Source: a bacterium (GTDB taxonomy: Bacteria > Patescibacteriota > Microgenomatia > UBA8517). From it: 41,499 nucleotides of DNA. Below the pieces are notes generated by a model that worked only from the letters and a program-made list of their open reading frames with translations, ran no database searches and was not told the origin of the DNA. The stretch lies in contig JAJYIG010000004.1 in NCBI GenBank assembly GCA_021790215.1, positions 1 to 41,499 on the forward strand, read 5' to 3'. Position 1 is the first letter of the stretch; each line of letters opens with the position of its first letter. Shown here piece after piece: positions 18,023 to 28,011 of this stretch. Both the position numbers and the translations under genes were made by a program.

Positions 18023-20230
18023 ATGGACAAAATTTACGATCATAAGAAAGAGAGAGAAATCTACAACCTCTGGGAAAAATCCGGCGCGTTTAAAGAAAAA
18101 CCAGGGGCCAAACCCTACACAATTTTAATGCCACCCCCAAATGCAAATGCCTCTCTTCATGCCGGGCATGCCATGTACACAGTCGATGATATTATGATCC
18201 GCTATAAAAGGATGCAGGGCTACTCTGCCCTTTGGATTCCCGGAATGGATCATGCCGGTTTTGAAACACAGTATGTTTACGAAAAACAACTCGCTAAAGA
18301 AGGTAAATCGCGAATGGATTTTGACCGCGAAACTTTATACAAAAATATTTTCGATTTTGTAAAGGGTAACTCAGGACTAATCTTTGAACAATTTAAAAGG
18401 TTGGCATTTTCCGCCGATTGGGATAGAGCGGTTTTTACTTTGGATAAAAATGTTACTGATAGTGTTTTTGAAACATTTAAGAGAATGGAATCCGAAGGGT
18501 TGGTCTACAGGGACGACTACATTGTTAATTATTGTGTCCATGATGGCACTTCCCTGGCAGAACTCGAGGTAAAACACGTAGAAAGAACCGACCCGCTTTA
18601 CTATATCAAATATCCTACCCTCAACGACAAAGATTACATTATTGTTGCCACAACTAGACCCGAGCCGATTTTTGTCGACACTCATTTAGCGGTAAATCCT
18701 GCGGACAAAAAGAATAGTCACTTAATTGGAACGAGAGTGAAAAACCCTCTAACCGAGACTGAAATGGAGATAATAGGAGATGAATTTGTAGATCCTGACT
18801 TTGGAACCGGAATTGTGAAATTAACACCAGCGCACGATGCTAATGACTATCTGGTAGCTAAAAAACACAACCTTCCCATCATTTCGGCAATTGATTGGAA
18901 TGGAAGGGTTCGGGAGATCGGCGGTAAATATGCGGGGATGAAAGTTAAAGAAGCGCGAGAGGCAATTTTGAAAGATCTTAAAGAAAAAGGGTTGGTTGAC
19001 CATATTGACGAAAGCTACGTCCACTCAGTACTTACCTGCTACAAATGCGGACACGACCTGGAACCCATGACTACACCAAATTGGTTTATTAAAGTAAAAG
19101 ATCTAAAAGAGAAGGTAAGACAAGTTGTTGAAGATGACAAGGTTAGATTTTATCCACCGAAATTTAAGCGGCACATACTTGCCTGGCTCGACATAATGCA
19201 TGATTGGCCTATCTCACGACAGATTGTTTGGGGTATTAAAATCCCCGTTTGGTATAAAGTTGATAAAAATTCGGATCTGCAGGTTTCCTTCATTGACAAA
19301 AATAGAGTGAAAAAGTTTGGAAATATAAATGATTTTGATTTTAAGGAGGTGGAAAGAGGTCTTCAATCTGTCAGGGCATCAGCTAACGCTCAATATGTTG
19401 TCAGTAATCAAAAACCTGATGGCAAGTATCTTCCAGAGACAGATACTTTTGATACATGGTTCTCGTCCGGACAATGGCCCATGGTTACTTTGAAGGAAGA
19501 GGAATTTACAACACGCTTCCCGACAAACTTCATGGCCACTCTTTCCGATATTTTGAAGTTTTGGATAAGCAGGATGATTCTTTTTTCGCTTTATCTTAAA
19601 AATGAGATTCCTTTTAAAGACGTATATCTTTGGAGCATGGTGGCTGATGCTAAGGGAGTAAAAATGAGTAAATCAAAAGGAAACGTGGTTAATCCGATTG
19701 AACTAGTCGATAAATACGGGGCGGATGCCCTAAGAATCTCCCTTCTTTACGGGACACCGGCTGGAAGTAAAGTAATTCTTTCAGATAATAAAGTCCGAGG
19801 AATGAGAAATTTCTGTAATAAAATTTGGAATTTGGGAAGATATCTACAAATATCATTCCAAGAAACAAACATCTCACTCGATAAACCAAAATCCTTTAGT
19901 AAAGAGGATGAGGAAATTTTGTCAGAACTTAGCAATCTGATAAAAACAGTTACCCAATCTTTAGATAAATATCAATTTAATTTTGCGATCGAGGCCCTCT
20001 ATGAATTTGTGTGGCATCGTTTAGCTGATGTATATGTAGAAAAAACTAAACAAAGAATCTCAGAAAAAGATCCTGCAGCTCTTTACACCCTAAGACATAC
20101 ATTCTTTACATCTCTTATTCTTCTGCACCCTTTTGCCCCGTTTGTTACAGAAGCGATTTGGAAGGAGCTTAAAGATCTGAGAAATCACCCTGATGAGAAC
20201 CTTATTACATCAAGCTGGCCCATTGTATAA
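18023..20230 (+). CDS. valS: Valyl-tRNA synthetase (short form)
   Basis: 'MPPPNANASLHAGHAMYTVDDIMIRYKRMQGYSALWIPGMDHAGFETQ', 'WFIKVKDLK', 'DTWFSSGQWP', 'KMSKSKGNVVNPIELVDKYGADALR'. Confidence 0.93.
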   Translation: MDKIYDHKKEREIYNLWEKSGAFKEKPGAKPYTILMPPPNANASLHAGHAMYTVDDIMIRYKRMQGYSALWIPGMDHAGFETQYVYEKQLAKEGKSRMDFDRETLYKNIFDFVKGNSGLIFEQFKRLAFSADWDRAVFTLDKNVTDSVFETFKRMESEGLVYRDDYIVNYCVHDGTSLAELEVKHVERTDPLYYIKYPTLNDKDYIIVATTRPEPIFVDTHLAVNPADKKNSHLIGTRVKNPLTETEMEIIGDEFVDPDFGTGIVKLTPAHDANDYLVAKKHNLPIISAIDWNGRVREIGGKYAGMKVKEAREAILKDLKEKGLVDHIDESYVHSVLTCYKCGHDLEPMTTPNWFIKVKDLKEKVRQVVEDDKVRFYPPKFKRHILAWLDIMHDWPISRQIVWGIKIPVWYKVDKNSDLQVSFIDKNRVKKFGNINDFDFKEVERGLQSVRASANAQYVVSNQKPDGKYLPETDTFDTWFSSGQWPMVTLKEEEFTTRFPTNFMATLSDILKFWISRMILFSLYLKNEIPFKDVYLWSMVADAKGVKMSKSKGNVVNPIELVDKYGADALRISLLYGTPAGSKVILSDNKVRGMRNFCNKIWNLGRYLQISFQETNISLDKPKSFSKEDEEILSELSNLIKTVTQSLDKYQFNFAIEALYEFVWHRLADVYVEKTKQRISEKDPAALYTLRHTFFTSLILLHPFAPFVTEAIWKELKDLRNHPDENLITSSWPIV

Positions 20231-20238
20231 TAACCTAC

Positions 20239-20514
20239 ATGCCCAAAACTGCCCAAAATAGAAAAGAAAACTATACCGAGTTGCTACTTTATTTCTTTCT
20301 ACTCCTAATACTTTTTCTGACAGCACTAAATATAGACAGTTATCTAAAAGAAAATAAAGTCTTGGGAGCATCTACACAAAATACACAAAACATCCAACAA
20401 CAATATCGTCACAAATTCTGGAATGATTTTCTTTCTAAAAATCCTGACTACATCCCCGGTTGGGTTGAAATAGGAAGAGAAGATCAGGTAAAACAAATAG
20501 ATCCAAATTATTGA
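20239..20514 (+). CDS. Small single-pass membrane protein of unknown function
   Basis: 91 aa, one TM segment, then 'FWNDFLSKNPDYIPGWVEIGR'; TATAAT 7 nt upstream of ATG. Confidence 0.6.
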   Translation: MPKTAQNRKENYTELLLYFFLLLILFLTALNIDSYLKENKVLGASTQNTQNIQQQYRHKFWNDFLSKNPDYIPGWVEIGREDQVKQIDPNY

Positions 20515-20529
20515 AGGTAAATCAAAAAA

Positions 20530-21219
20530 TTATTTGGAAGATTCTTCGCTGGGTTTTCCCTCTGACTGTTGACCAGTGGTGGTTGGTGTTTCTCCGGTTG
20601 GGGCTACTCCTTCGACTGGAACCTCACCCTCAGCAACAGGGGACGGGATAACAACTTCTTCTTTTTGAGGAGGCTCAACTTTAGCAATGATCGCGTCCGG
20701 GTCTGCCTTAAGTTCAACTTTTGTTTTGTCTACTTTCAAATCTTTAACAAAGATAGCTTGATCGACTTCCATTAAACCTTCAACACTAACCTGAAATTTT
20801 TCAGGAAGATCTGTAGGCAAGGCTTCCACTTCTATCTCATTAAGCTGCTGAACAACAGTTCCGATTGCCTGTTTTTCGGCCGGAGACTCCCCCGTAAGTT
20901 CTACGGGAACCTCAGCTGAAACCTTTTCTTTAAGATCAACTTGGAGAAAATCCACATGAATCAATGAGCCTGTGACAGGATTCAATTGAAGATTGTGAAT
21001 CAAGACTGGGCGCTCACCACTCCCTACCTGTAGCATTAAAAGTCCTGTCTCCCCAACTTCCTTATAAACTTTCTCAAAATCCTTCAAAGAAACCTGCACA
21101 GCTTCGGACTTAATTTTCTTACCAGAAACATTGGCCGGTAGGATCCCCTCCTTACGGAGATTTTTTACCTTCCTCCCTGAAACTTTCCTCACTTCAGCTT
21201 TTAGTACTTGTTTATCCAT
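20530..21219 (-). CDS. rplY: 50S ribosomal protein L25 (Ctc form)
   Basis: 'RKVSGRKVKNLRKEGILPANVSGK', 'HVDFLQVDLKEKVSAEVPVELTGESPA', acidic/Pro-rich tail. Confidence 0.92.
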   Translation of the reverse strand: MDKQVLKAEVRKVSGRKVKNLRKEGILPANVSGKKIKSEAVQVSLKDFEKVYKEVGETGLLMLQVGSGERPVLIHNLQLNPVTGSLIHVDFLQVDLKEKVSAEVPVELTGESPAEKQAIGTVVQQLNEIEVEALPTDLPEKFQVSVEGLMEVDQAIFVKDLKVDKTKVELKADPDAIIAKVEPPQKEEVVIPSPVAEGEVPVEGVAPTGETPTTTGQQSEGKPSEESSK

Positions 21220-23969
21220 AGTTTTGCAAACAAATCTTGTATTAGATTTGTATTATAACTGTAACCCCCCGACCTGGTCAAGGTAAATCTGGAATCCGTA
21301 CTAGCAGAAAGGCCTTCTGTATTTACCAACACGCTCAATGGGTCACTATCTATTCCAGCTTGCTTACGAACATAAAGACCGTACGAGGAATAAGAACCTA
21401 GTGAAATGATATTCTTCCAGTCAAAAATAAAACTTCTTGTATCCCCATTCAAAACCTGTACCCAAACACCTACCTCTTGCCGACCTTCCGTGACACTTAT
21501 TTCAGGAGAAAGATTCACTTGGTTTTGCCCATTAATTGCAGAGATTCTGGTAAGTTCCGAGTCCGCTGGAATCAAAAGTCTTATATAAACCTTATAAACT
21601 CCACTCGGACCAAGTGCCTGATTCGCGGAGTCTTTTAAAGTAAGTATTAGTTTTCTGTCTATTTCGCCAGGTTTTAGATCAACCTGCAAACTCGTCTGTC
21701 TCTGAATAAAATAATTTGCTTTATTATCTCCCAGGTTTGCCTCAACAACACCAATTAAATCAGGGTAGCACCCCTGCCCACAATCAGGGTAAGACACCGA
21801 ACCATTCCAACCAAGCGCTGCAATTGCCGCCTGAGAGGCATCGTCATGAAGAAAGATTTGAAAGTGACGTTGGACTAATGCAAGGTATAAAGATTTTAAT
21901 ACACCAATTTTTTGCTGAGTATTCAATTTACCTATATCAGATATTAAATTTCTAGACAGCGCAGTAAGGAAACTCGCCTTAGCACGGGAACCCGGAAAGA
22001 AATTGTCTTGAGCTTCAGCTTGAGTATTCGTATAAAGATTGTCAGAGGTAATGTTCATGTTAAAGTCTGATAAAAATATCGGACCTGTATATTTGAGAAT
22101 GTCTTTGACAGGAGAAAGGTCTATTGCCACAACACCATCCACTTCTTTGCTAATTTCCTTATCCAAGAACCATTCTGCTCTTTTTGCAGAAGTTGGAAAA
22201 TCAGGGTCCCAGTTAGAATCTCTTAACCACCAATTCGCTTCGTTTAGATATTTCTTTATTGGTGCAGGAGGTTCAACATGACCGTTCAGCTGCCCGTCTG
22301 CTGAATAAACATCACTTACCACCATATCACTCAACCTGCCATCATCAAAAGTCAGAAGGCCATAAGAGCCGATAAAACCCCCCGTGGGTCGGAGTTCCAT
22401 ATTGTTTTGGAAAAGAACTAAATAGGTCTTACTTTGGCCGACACCCAAAATTTTCGGCAAATTAGAAAATAGGACAATAACTTGCCTCGTATCATTTTTA
22501 ATTTTTTCAAAATCAACCTTTTGCGATACTATGTCTGCAAGGTAAATATTTTGAGAAGACGCATTAAATGTCTCCTGTTCTATATTAGAAATCTGTTGAT
22601 AGAAAACAGATAAAGAAGATGCGATTGCTGATGAATCTCCTGTTATATCATAACCATCATGTCCTAATATTCCCTGGGCAATATTAATAGAATCCCTAGA
22701 GGCAGGAATAAGATTTAAAAACACATCAGACACTTTCTCTCCCACCTGAGCGACAAAGGATAACTCGCTGTATACCCTACCAATAACAGGAATATATGTT
22801 AGACCCAAACTTTCCTTATCAGAAATCACAGCAAACGTTTTTGCCACCAACACCATACTACCCGCAGAAGAGGTTTTCCCCAGAAGAAATTGCTTATATG
22901 AAATATAACTAAAACCAAAAAATATTGATATCGTTATAAACGGAAAAATTAAAATCAAAAACAAAAGGATTAAAAATGGTCTAAGTTTTCTGGATAACGT
23001 GGAGGTTTTTTTCTTATTCGTCTTAGAAAACGAGCTTGAATGCAAGTCTGGGGTGGAATGCGAAACGCTTTTTATTTCTACATTGTGTTTCTCACTAAAA
23101 AATAGCGAAAGAGGATTCGCGAATAGCGGGTTTGCAGGTGACTCGATTTTTACATCAGGTTTTTCTATAACCAACCTCTGGTTTTTGGATCCAACGGTGT
23201 TATTCCTTAACCAACCATAAGTTTCAGATAAGACAAATTGCAAATTGCAACTCAAATTCTCCACGTCATATCCCTTAGGAACTGTCCTTACCTCTAGAGT
23301 TTTGTCGTATTTAATTTTCAGCTCACCCAGTAGCTTTTGATTGATTTTCCAAAAATCACTACCCGAAACTTGTGTACCAAGAACGAAAGTTTCTTTACCA
23401 TATGGTCCAAAAGAAAAAAGCCATTTTAAAATTAAATTGGAAGTATCAGCAACAAACACCGGATAGAAAATTTCACCGATCCCTAATGTCAATTGTTTCT
23501 TAAAAATCATTTCGGAAAGAAAATTTGGCAGTGAAAGGTCGCTGTCCATATCAATCCGCGGACCAATCAAATCTCCAATATATATAACGGCGGTGTTATC
23601 TCCAATATTGCCAATAGAAAATTTTTTTCTGTTAAAAATTTCAAAAGGAAAAATTACTAAATTTTTAGATCCTGAAAAATCTCCCTTAGAAGAAAATTCC
23701 TGATATTCTTTAAGTGCGTTATGCTTATTCAAAAAGCCGCAGCAGAAAATAGAATAGTCACTTACTAGAGGTTCATGTATTTCTTTTTTACTAATTATAG
23801 AAAACCTAGACTTATCTGATAAATTTACGGTTCTTGCCTTCCAATGGTCCATATGTGATGTAACAACATTGACTACACAGTTTTTGGAAAGAAGATTTTC
23901 AAGAATATTTACGGAAAGAAAATTTGGCTCTGAAAAAAGGCATATACTTAATTTTTTGTCGGAGTTCAT
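21201..23969 (-). CDS. DUF4012-type envelope protein with N-terminal Rossmann/SDR-like region and one TM segment
   Basis: N-terminal 'LSICLFSEPNFLSVNILENLLSKNCVVNVVTSH', TM 'PFLILLFLILIFPFITISIFFGF', then 'YLVLFQNNMELRPTGGFIGSYGLLTFDDGRL', typical of DUF4012. Confidence 0.78.
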   Translation of the reverse strand: MNSDKKLSICLFSEPNFLSVNILENLLSKNCVVNVVTSHMDHWKARTVNLSDKSRFSIISKKEIHEPLVSDYSIFCCGFLNKHNALKEYQEFSSKGDFSGSKNLVIFPFEIFNRKKFSIGNIGDNTAVIYIGDLIGPRIDMDSDLSLPNFLSEMIFKKQLTLGIGEIFYPVFVADTSNLILKWLFSFGPYGKETFVLGTQVSGSDFWKINQKLLGELKIKYDKTLEVRTVPKGYDVENLSCNLQFVLSETYGWLRNNTVGSKNQRLVIEKPDVKIESPANPLFANPLSLFFSEKHNVEIKSVSHSTPDLHSSSFSKTNKKKTSTLSRKLRPFLILLFLILIFPFITISIFFGFSYISYKQFLLGKTSSAGSMVLVAKTFAVISDKESLGLTYIPVIGRVYSELSFVAQVGEKVSDVFLNLIPASRDSINIAQGILGHDGYDITGDSSAIASSLSVFYQQISNIEQETFNASSQNIYLADIVSQKVDFEKIKNDTRQVIVLFSNLPKILGVGQSKTYLVLFQNNMELRPTGGFIGSYGLLTFDDGRLSDMVVSDVYSADGQLNGHVEPPAPIKKYLNEANWWLRDSNWDPDFPTSAKRAEWFLDKEISKEVDGVVAIDLSPVKDILKYTGPIFLSDFNMNITSDNLYTNTQAEAQDNFFPGSRAKASFLTALSRNLISDIGKLNTQQKIGVLKSLYLALVQRHFQIFLHDDASQAAIAALGWNGSVSYPDCGQGCYPDLIGVVEANLGDNKANYFIQRQTSLQVDLKPGEIDRKLILTLKDSANQALGPSGVYKVYIRLLIPADSELTRISAINGQNQVNLSPEISVTEGRQEVGVWVQVLNGDTRSFIFDWKNIISLGSYSSYGLYVRKQAGIDSDPLSVLVNTEGLSASTDSRFTLTRSGGYSYNTNLIQDLFAKLWINKY

Positions 23970-24101
23970 GTTGAATATGTTTTTCCCGCAATATACTTTT
24001 ACTTAAAATGCTGGAAATGTTTTTCGGATAAAATTTCTATAACATTCTATAGCGTAAACAGGCCGGAAAAACGTGAAATTTTCATAATAAATTTTCCCGA
24101 A

Positions 24102-24533
24102 TTATTTTTTCAGACTATTGTCTAATTCCTTATTAACCAAAAGGTCTGCTTCTTTATTTCTCTCCCTCGGCACGTTCCTAAAATAAATCTTTTGTTTTGT
24201 CTTACTAATTAAGTCAACTGTTTCTAAATACAAACTTCTTAGAGATTCACTTTTAACTTTGTATCTTCCTGTTAGTTGCATAGCTATGAGTTCTGAGTCT
24301 AAGTAAAAGATAGCGTCATTCCCTAATTTGTTATCTGGTTTTTTATCTAAAAGATATTTAAGAGCTAAAATAACACCCTGGTATTCTGCAAAATTGTTTG
24401 TTTGTCTACCTAAATATTTCGACTGCTTAAAAACCTCTTTCCCATTGATATTAATTACAAAAGCACACGCGGCGGGACCAGGATTTCCTCTTGAACCCCC
24501 ATCTGTATAAATAACAATTTGGCTATCTTTCAT
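24102..24533 (-). CDS. Ribonuclease HI-like protein
   Basis: 'IYTDGGSRGNPGPAACAFVI', 'NNFAEYQGVILAL', 'YLDSELIAMQLTGRYKVKS', 'VPRERNKEADLLVN' supply the D-E-D-D catalytic set. Confidence 0.92.
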   Translation of the reverse strand: MKDSQIVIYTDGGSRGNPGPAACAFVININGKEVFKQSKYLGRQTNNFAEYQGVILALKYLLDKKPDNKLGNDAIFYLDSELIAMQLTGRYKVKSESLRSLYLETVDLISKTKQKIYFRNVPRERNKEADLLVNKELDNSLKK

Positions 24534-24580
24534 GCTAACAGTTTAACACATTTTTGTATGAAGTTAGGAAGGGTATATAC

Positions 24581-25825
24581 CTAAATACAACTACCTACAA
24601 TAAAACTAAAGAGTAAAATATTTTGTTGCAAAGTCAACCAATAATGGTCGAAAAGCCCAGTGATTAAAATAAATGAAATTACCATTAAAAGTATTGGTCT
24701 GTTTTTTAAAAGTACATTATTAAAACATAAATAAAATAGTATGAAGAGAAATACTAATCCAAAAATACCTGTTTCCGAAAAAGCCAAAAGATATATGTTA
24801 TGTACCGGCTGTAAAATCCATTCAAAAGAACCAGTACCTATAAATTTCGTCTCCATAATTGTAAAGGTGTTGAGTCCCTCCCCTATTAAAAACTTTTGGG
24901 AAATCATTTTGCCAGAAACAGAAGAGAGTCCAAGTCTTTGTGACACACTTTGTGAAAAATTAACTTTATAAGAAAGTAGTTTGTTGGAAAAGACAGACAA
25001 AAATAAACTTAGAGCAAAGGCGGTAATTGGTAGAAATAAAACATTTTTGCTCAAAAGAAATTTGTTCTTATACAAAAGATAAATTATTAAACAGCCAATG
25101 AGCGCAACAAGGGACGCTAATGAAAAAGCGAGGACAATTCCTGTTGATATAATTAGAAATCCAAACAGACGAATGTTCTTTCTTTTCTTGAAAATATAAG
25201 GAATCAATAAAAGTAATCCAACAGACATATACCCTGCTAGTGAATTGGGGTGGGAAAATGTTGAATATGCTCTCAAAAAATTTTGTCCAAATAATGTAAA
25301 AAGAGCAATCCCGGGTGTAGAAGTTCCAAAACTTCTTTCTCCAAGAAAGTAGAGAACCCCACCAATTGTGTGTCCCAATATTACCTGGAAAATACCTATT
25401 AGGGAAAATGCGACAAGAGATGTAAAAAGCGTCCTATTTATCTTCCAAGCCTTTAAGAGATTTTTTCTTAAAAACACGTAAACTCCAAAAAAAGATACTT
25501 CAATAATTTTGATCCATCTGTAAATAGTAGGAAAGGTTGATGTAGAAAATATTGTGTTAATAAAAATAAAAGTTACAAACAATAATATTATGTATCTATA
25601 TTTTCTAAGTATTTTGTAAAAATCCGAACGGTCGTTTATAAGATAGACAATAAAAAGAACAAAAAACAAAACATCTGTAAAATAGATTGTGGGTGATAAA
25701 TAATCAACTCTTATTCCGAAAACCAAAGACCAGGATGGCCAAATATGAAGAGCTAACTGCGTCGGAAGCAAGAAAATAAGAAGGTTAAATAATATTCTTT
25801 CAAATTTCTTAAAATCTAAGGTCAC
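24581..25825 (-). CDS. O-antigen ligase/polymerase-like polytopic membrane protein
   Basis: About ten or more hydrophobic segments with 'TFSHPNSLAGYMSVGLLLLIPYIF' and 'PVHNIYLLAFSETGIFGLVFLF'. Confidence 0.82.
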   Translation of the reverse strand: MTLDFKKFERILFNLLIFLLPTQLALHIWPSWSLVFGIRVDYLSPTIYFTDVLFFVLFIVYLINDRSDFYKILRKYRYIILLFVTFIFINTIFSTSTFPTIYRWIKIIEVSFFGVYVFLRKNLLKAWKINRTLFTSLVAFSLIGIFQVILGHTIGGVLYFLGERSFGTSTPGIALFTLFGQNFLRAYSTFSHPNSLAGYMSVGLLLLIPYIFKKRKNIRLFGFLIISTGIVLAFSLASLVALIGCLIIYLLYKNKFLLSKNVLFLPITAFALSLFLSVFSNKLLSYKVNFSQSVSQRLGLSSVSGKMISQKFLIGEGLNTFTIMETKFIGTGSFEWILQPVHNIYLLAFSETGIFGLVFLFILFYLCFNNVLLKNRPILLMVISFILITGLFDHYWLTLQQNILLFSFIVGSCI

Positions 25826-26283
25826 TTCTTAATTTTAACTATCAAGTATCTTTCCTCCCCTTCCCCTTGAGATTCGGTAACTATTTCTGAATCCTCGGAA
25901 AGTGCCAAATGAACAACCCTCCTTTGCCAGGGTTTAAGATTATAAAGACTTTGCGGTTCACCTGTTTCCTTAACTCTTTGCGCTGTAGAGATAGCAAGGT
26001 TTTTTAAATAATCCTCTTCCTTTTGTCTGTAATCCCCTACATTAACAACGACCCTTCCCCACTCACCCGTCTCCTTTTTCAGAAGAAATCCCAAAATAGT
26101 TTGGATACTTGTTAGCGTCTCCCCTTTTTTACCAATAAGAAGTCCCGTCTCGTCTCCTGCGTCTATGTTTACACTAAAGACTTGGTTTTCCTCATCAAAA
26201 GAAACTTCAACCGAACCTTTGGTAGACATTAAAGCTAAAAGCTCTTCAGAAAGTCTCTGTAATACCTTCGTATCTTTTTTCAT
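25822..26283 (-). CDS. jag: Jag/KhpB-like KH-R3H RNA-binding protein
   Basis: 'GLLIGKKGETLTSIQTIL' (KH GxxG), R3H-like 'KPWQRRVVHLALSEDSEIVTESQGEGEERYLIV'; directly downstream of yidC. Confidence 0.92.
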   Translation of the reverse strand: MKKDTKVLQRLSEELLALMSTKGSVEVSFDEENQVFSVNIDAGDETGLLIGKKGETLTSIQTILGFLLKKETGEWGRVVVNVGDYRQKEEDYLKNLAISTAQRVKETGEPQSLYNLKPWQRRVVHLALSEDSEIVTESQGEGEERYLIVKIKK

Positions 26284-27113
26284 TTATTTTTGTTGTTACC
26301 TGCGGATTTTACCAAACCCAGACGCCGAATTAAAGGGGTAAGGCTTCCCCACCCGTTTATTGAGGCCTGCATCCAAACATTGCCCAACGAAAATATTAAC
26401 CAATAAAGAACCAACCCTGACGGGAATTTGTATCCAAAATAAAGTGTCATTAAAGGAACAAAATACATTGTTGATTGTTGCATAGCAAGCTGAATATCAT
26501 CGGTCTCGGATTTTGTTTTTTTGGCTATTTTTTCTTCAGCAGTAACATAAGGAACCATAATTTTTGCCGACAAAAATTGCGCCACAATGGCTAAAACCAA
26601 AAATACTCCAGGAACAGCAAGTGGGACTCCCGGGATATTAAAAAGGTCAGGTTTGCTTACATCAAGATATAAAAATCCTGTATTAAGACTTACACCTTGT
26701 GTGATCTTAAGGGGCTCGTATAAAAGTGCATTAAGCTTTGCAATTGATGCTGCGTTGTTAGACAAAGATGATGCAAAAACTTGATAGAATGTGATCAATA
26801 TTACAAGCTGTAAGATCTGAAAAATACATCCAGTACTGGGATTAATTTTATTTTGTTTATAAAGTTCTGCTTGTGCTTGCGAAAATTTAAGTTTGTCATT
26901 TTTATATTTCTTTTTAAGTTTATCCACCTGTGGTTGAATTGCTCGAATTTTCTTCATCGACTCAATTTGGGGTTTACTTAGCGGGCGGGTTATAAGAAAC
27001 AAAAAAGAGCTGAAAAGAAGGATCGCAATACCTAGATTGTGACCAAAGAAATTATAAAAAAGGATCAAACCGTTTGCTAAAGGTTGTGTAAGAATTATTG
27101 CAAAAATATTCAT
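26280..27113 (-). CDS. yidC: YidC/Oxa1 membrane protein insertase
   Basis: '[81 protein letters not shown]'. Confidence 0.96.
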   Translation of the reverse strand: MNIFAIILTQPLANGLILFYNFFGHNLGIAILLFSSFLFLITRPLSKPQIESMKKIRAIQPQVDKLKKKYKNDKLKFSQAQAELYKQNKINPSTGCIFQILQLVILITFYQVFASSLSNNAASIAKLNALLYEPLKITQGVSLNTGFLYLDVSKPDLFNIPGVPLAVPGVFLVLAIVAQFLSAKIMVPYVTAEEKIAKKTKSETDDIQLAMQQSTMYFVPLMTLYFGYKFPSGLVLYWLIFSLGNVWMQASINGWGSLTPLIRRLGLVKSAGNNKNK

Positions 27114-27340
27114 ATTTTTTCAGGAACCGGATCATACCCGGATCCTCCCCAAGGATTACATTTGGAAAGACGCTTTGCCCCCATTGTCAACCCTTTAATA
27201 ACACCGTATTTTTCCAAAGCGTCAATTGTATATTGAGAACATGTGGGAGTAAATCTGCAACCACCCCCAAAAGATCCCTGTAAAATTGGTGAAACAAACT
27301 TTTTGTAAAACTTAATTAAACCGATAAATATTGATTTCAT
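27110..27340 (-). CDS. yidD: YidD membrane protein insertion efficiency factor
   Basis: '[36 protein letters not shown]...[18 protein letters not shown]'. Confidence 0.97.
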   Translation of the reverse strand: MKSIFIGLIKFYKKFVSPILQGSFGGGCRFTPTCSQYTIDALEKYGVIKGLTMGAKRLSKCNPWGGSGYDPVPEKI

Positions 27341-27681
27341 TTATATAATCCGCTTTCTTTAAGAGCAACCCTGACTTCCTTCATCACCTCAGCCGTGGAA
27401 ACTCTGATTATTGAAGTTTTGGCAAGGAAAATCACATCAAACCCCCTATTAAGATCTACTGACGACGTTCTTACGGCTTCGCTTAAAGCTCTTCTATATC
27501 TATTTCTGTCTGCAGCGTCCTTTGAAATCTTGGTAGAAACCACAAACGCGAACCTACTAGGATTAGTGTCTTCCCTTTTTAAGTAGGCAATACCAAAATT
27601 TACCGATTGGTACATCATCCCTTTTTCCTGAACACGTTCAAAGTCTTTTTTCTCTGTCAGTCTGGACTCTTTTGCAAGCAT
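27337..27681 (-). CDS. rnpA: Ribonuclease P protein component
   Basis: '[14 protein letters not shown]', '[28 protein letters not shown]'; position between rpmH and yidD. Confidence 0.95.
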   Translation of the reverse strand: MLAKESRLTEKKDFERVQEKGMMYQSVNFGIAYLKREDTNPSRFAFVVSTKISKDAADRNRYRRALSEAVRTSSVDLNRGFDVIFLAKTSIIRVSTAEVMKEVRVALKESGLYK

Positions 27682-27692
27682 TTTTGAAGAAG

Positions 27693-27833
27693 CTAAACAG
27701 TAAGGCTCTTTCTGCCTTTTAACCTCCTTCTCGCTAAAACCTTTTTACCATTCTTACTCTCCATTCTCCTACGGAATCCATGATTCCTCACTCTTTTAAT
27801 CTTGCTCGGTTGATATGTTCGCTTTGTAGACAT
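27693..27833 (-). CDS. rpmH: 50S ribosomal protein L34, absent from the supplied ORF track
   Basis: Manual minus-strand translation: [46 protein letters not shown] (46 aa); TATAAT 6 nt upstream of ATG. Confidence 0.97.
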   Translation of the reverse strand: MSTKRTYQPSKIKRVRNHGFRRRMESKNGKKVLARRRLKGRKSLTV

Positions 27834-27955
27834 GGCGTAATTATACTACAAAAAATAGACAATGTGGAAATAGATCTTGAATTTCCTAATAGAATTATAG
27901 AAAACACTCATAACATCCAAGTTTCGAGCCTCAAAAAATTTTGACCCTTGACGAA

Positions 27956-27965
27956 TTGTGGATAA
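27956..27965 (-). promoter_or_regulatory. DnaA box upstream of dnaA
   Basis: TTGTGGATAA, reverse complement of TTATCCACAA. Confidence 0.85.
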
Positions 27966-28011
27966 CTCATTAAAAAATACGGTACGGATAGATTTATTCT
28001 TTTATAATAAA

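Noticed and set aside
27958-28011. Upstream GTG start of dnaA given in the ORF track
   Set aside because: The GTG falls inside a DnaA box; the ATG at 28012 gives a normal DnaA N-terminus (MDTKQAWKDSLEIIK).
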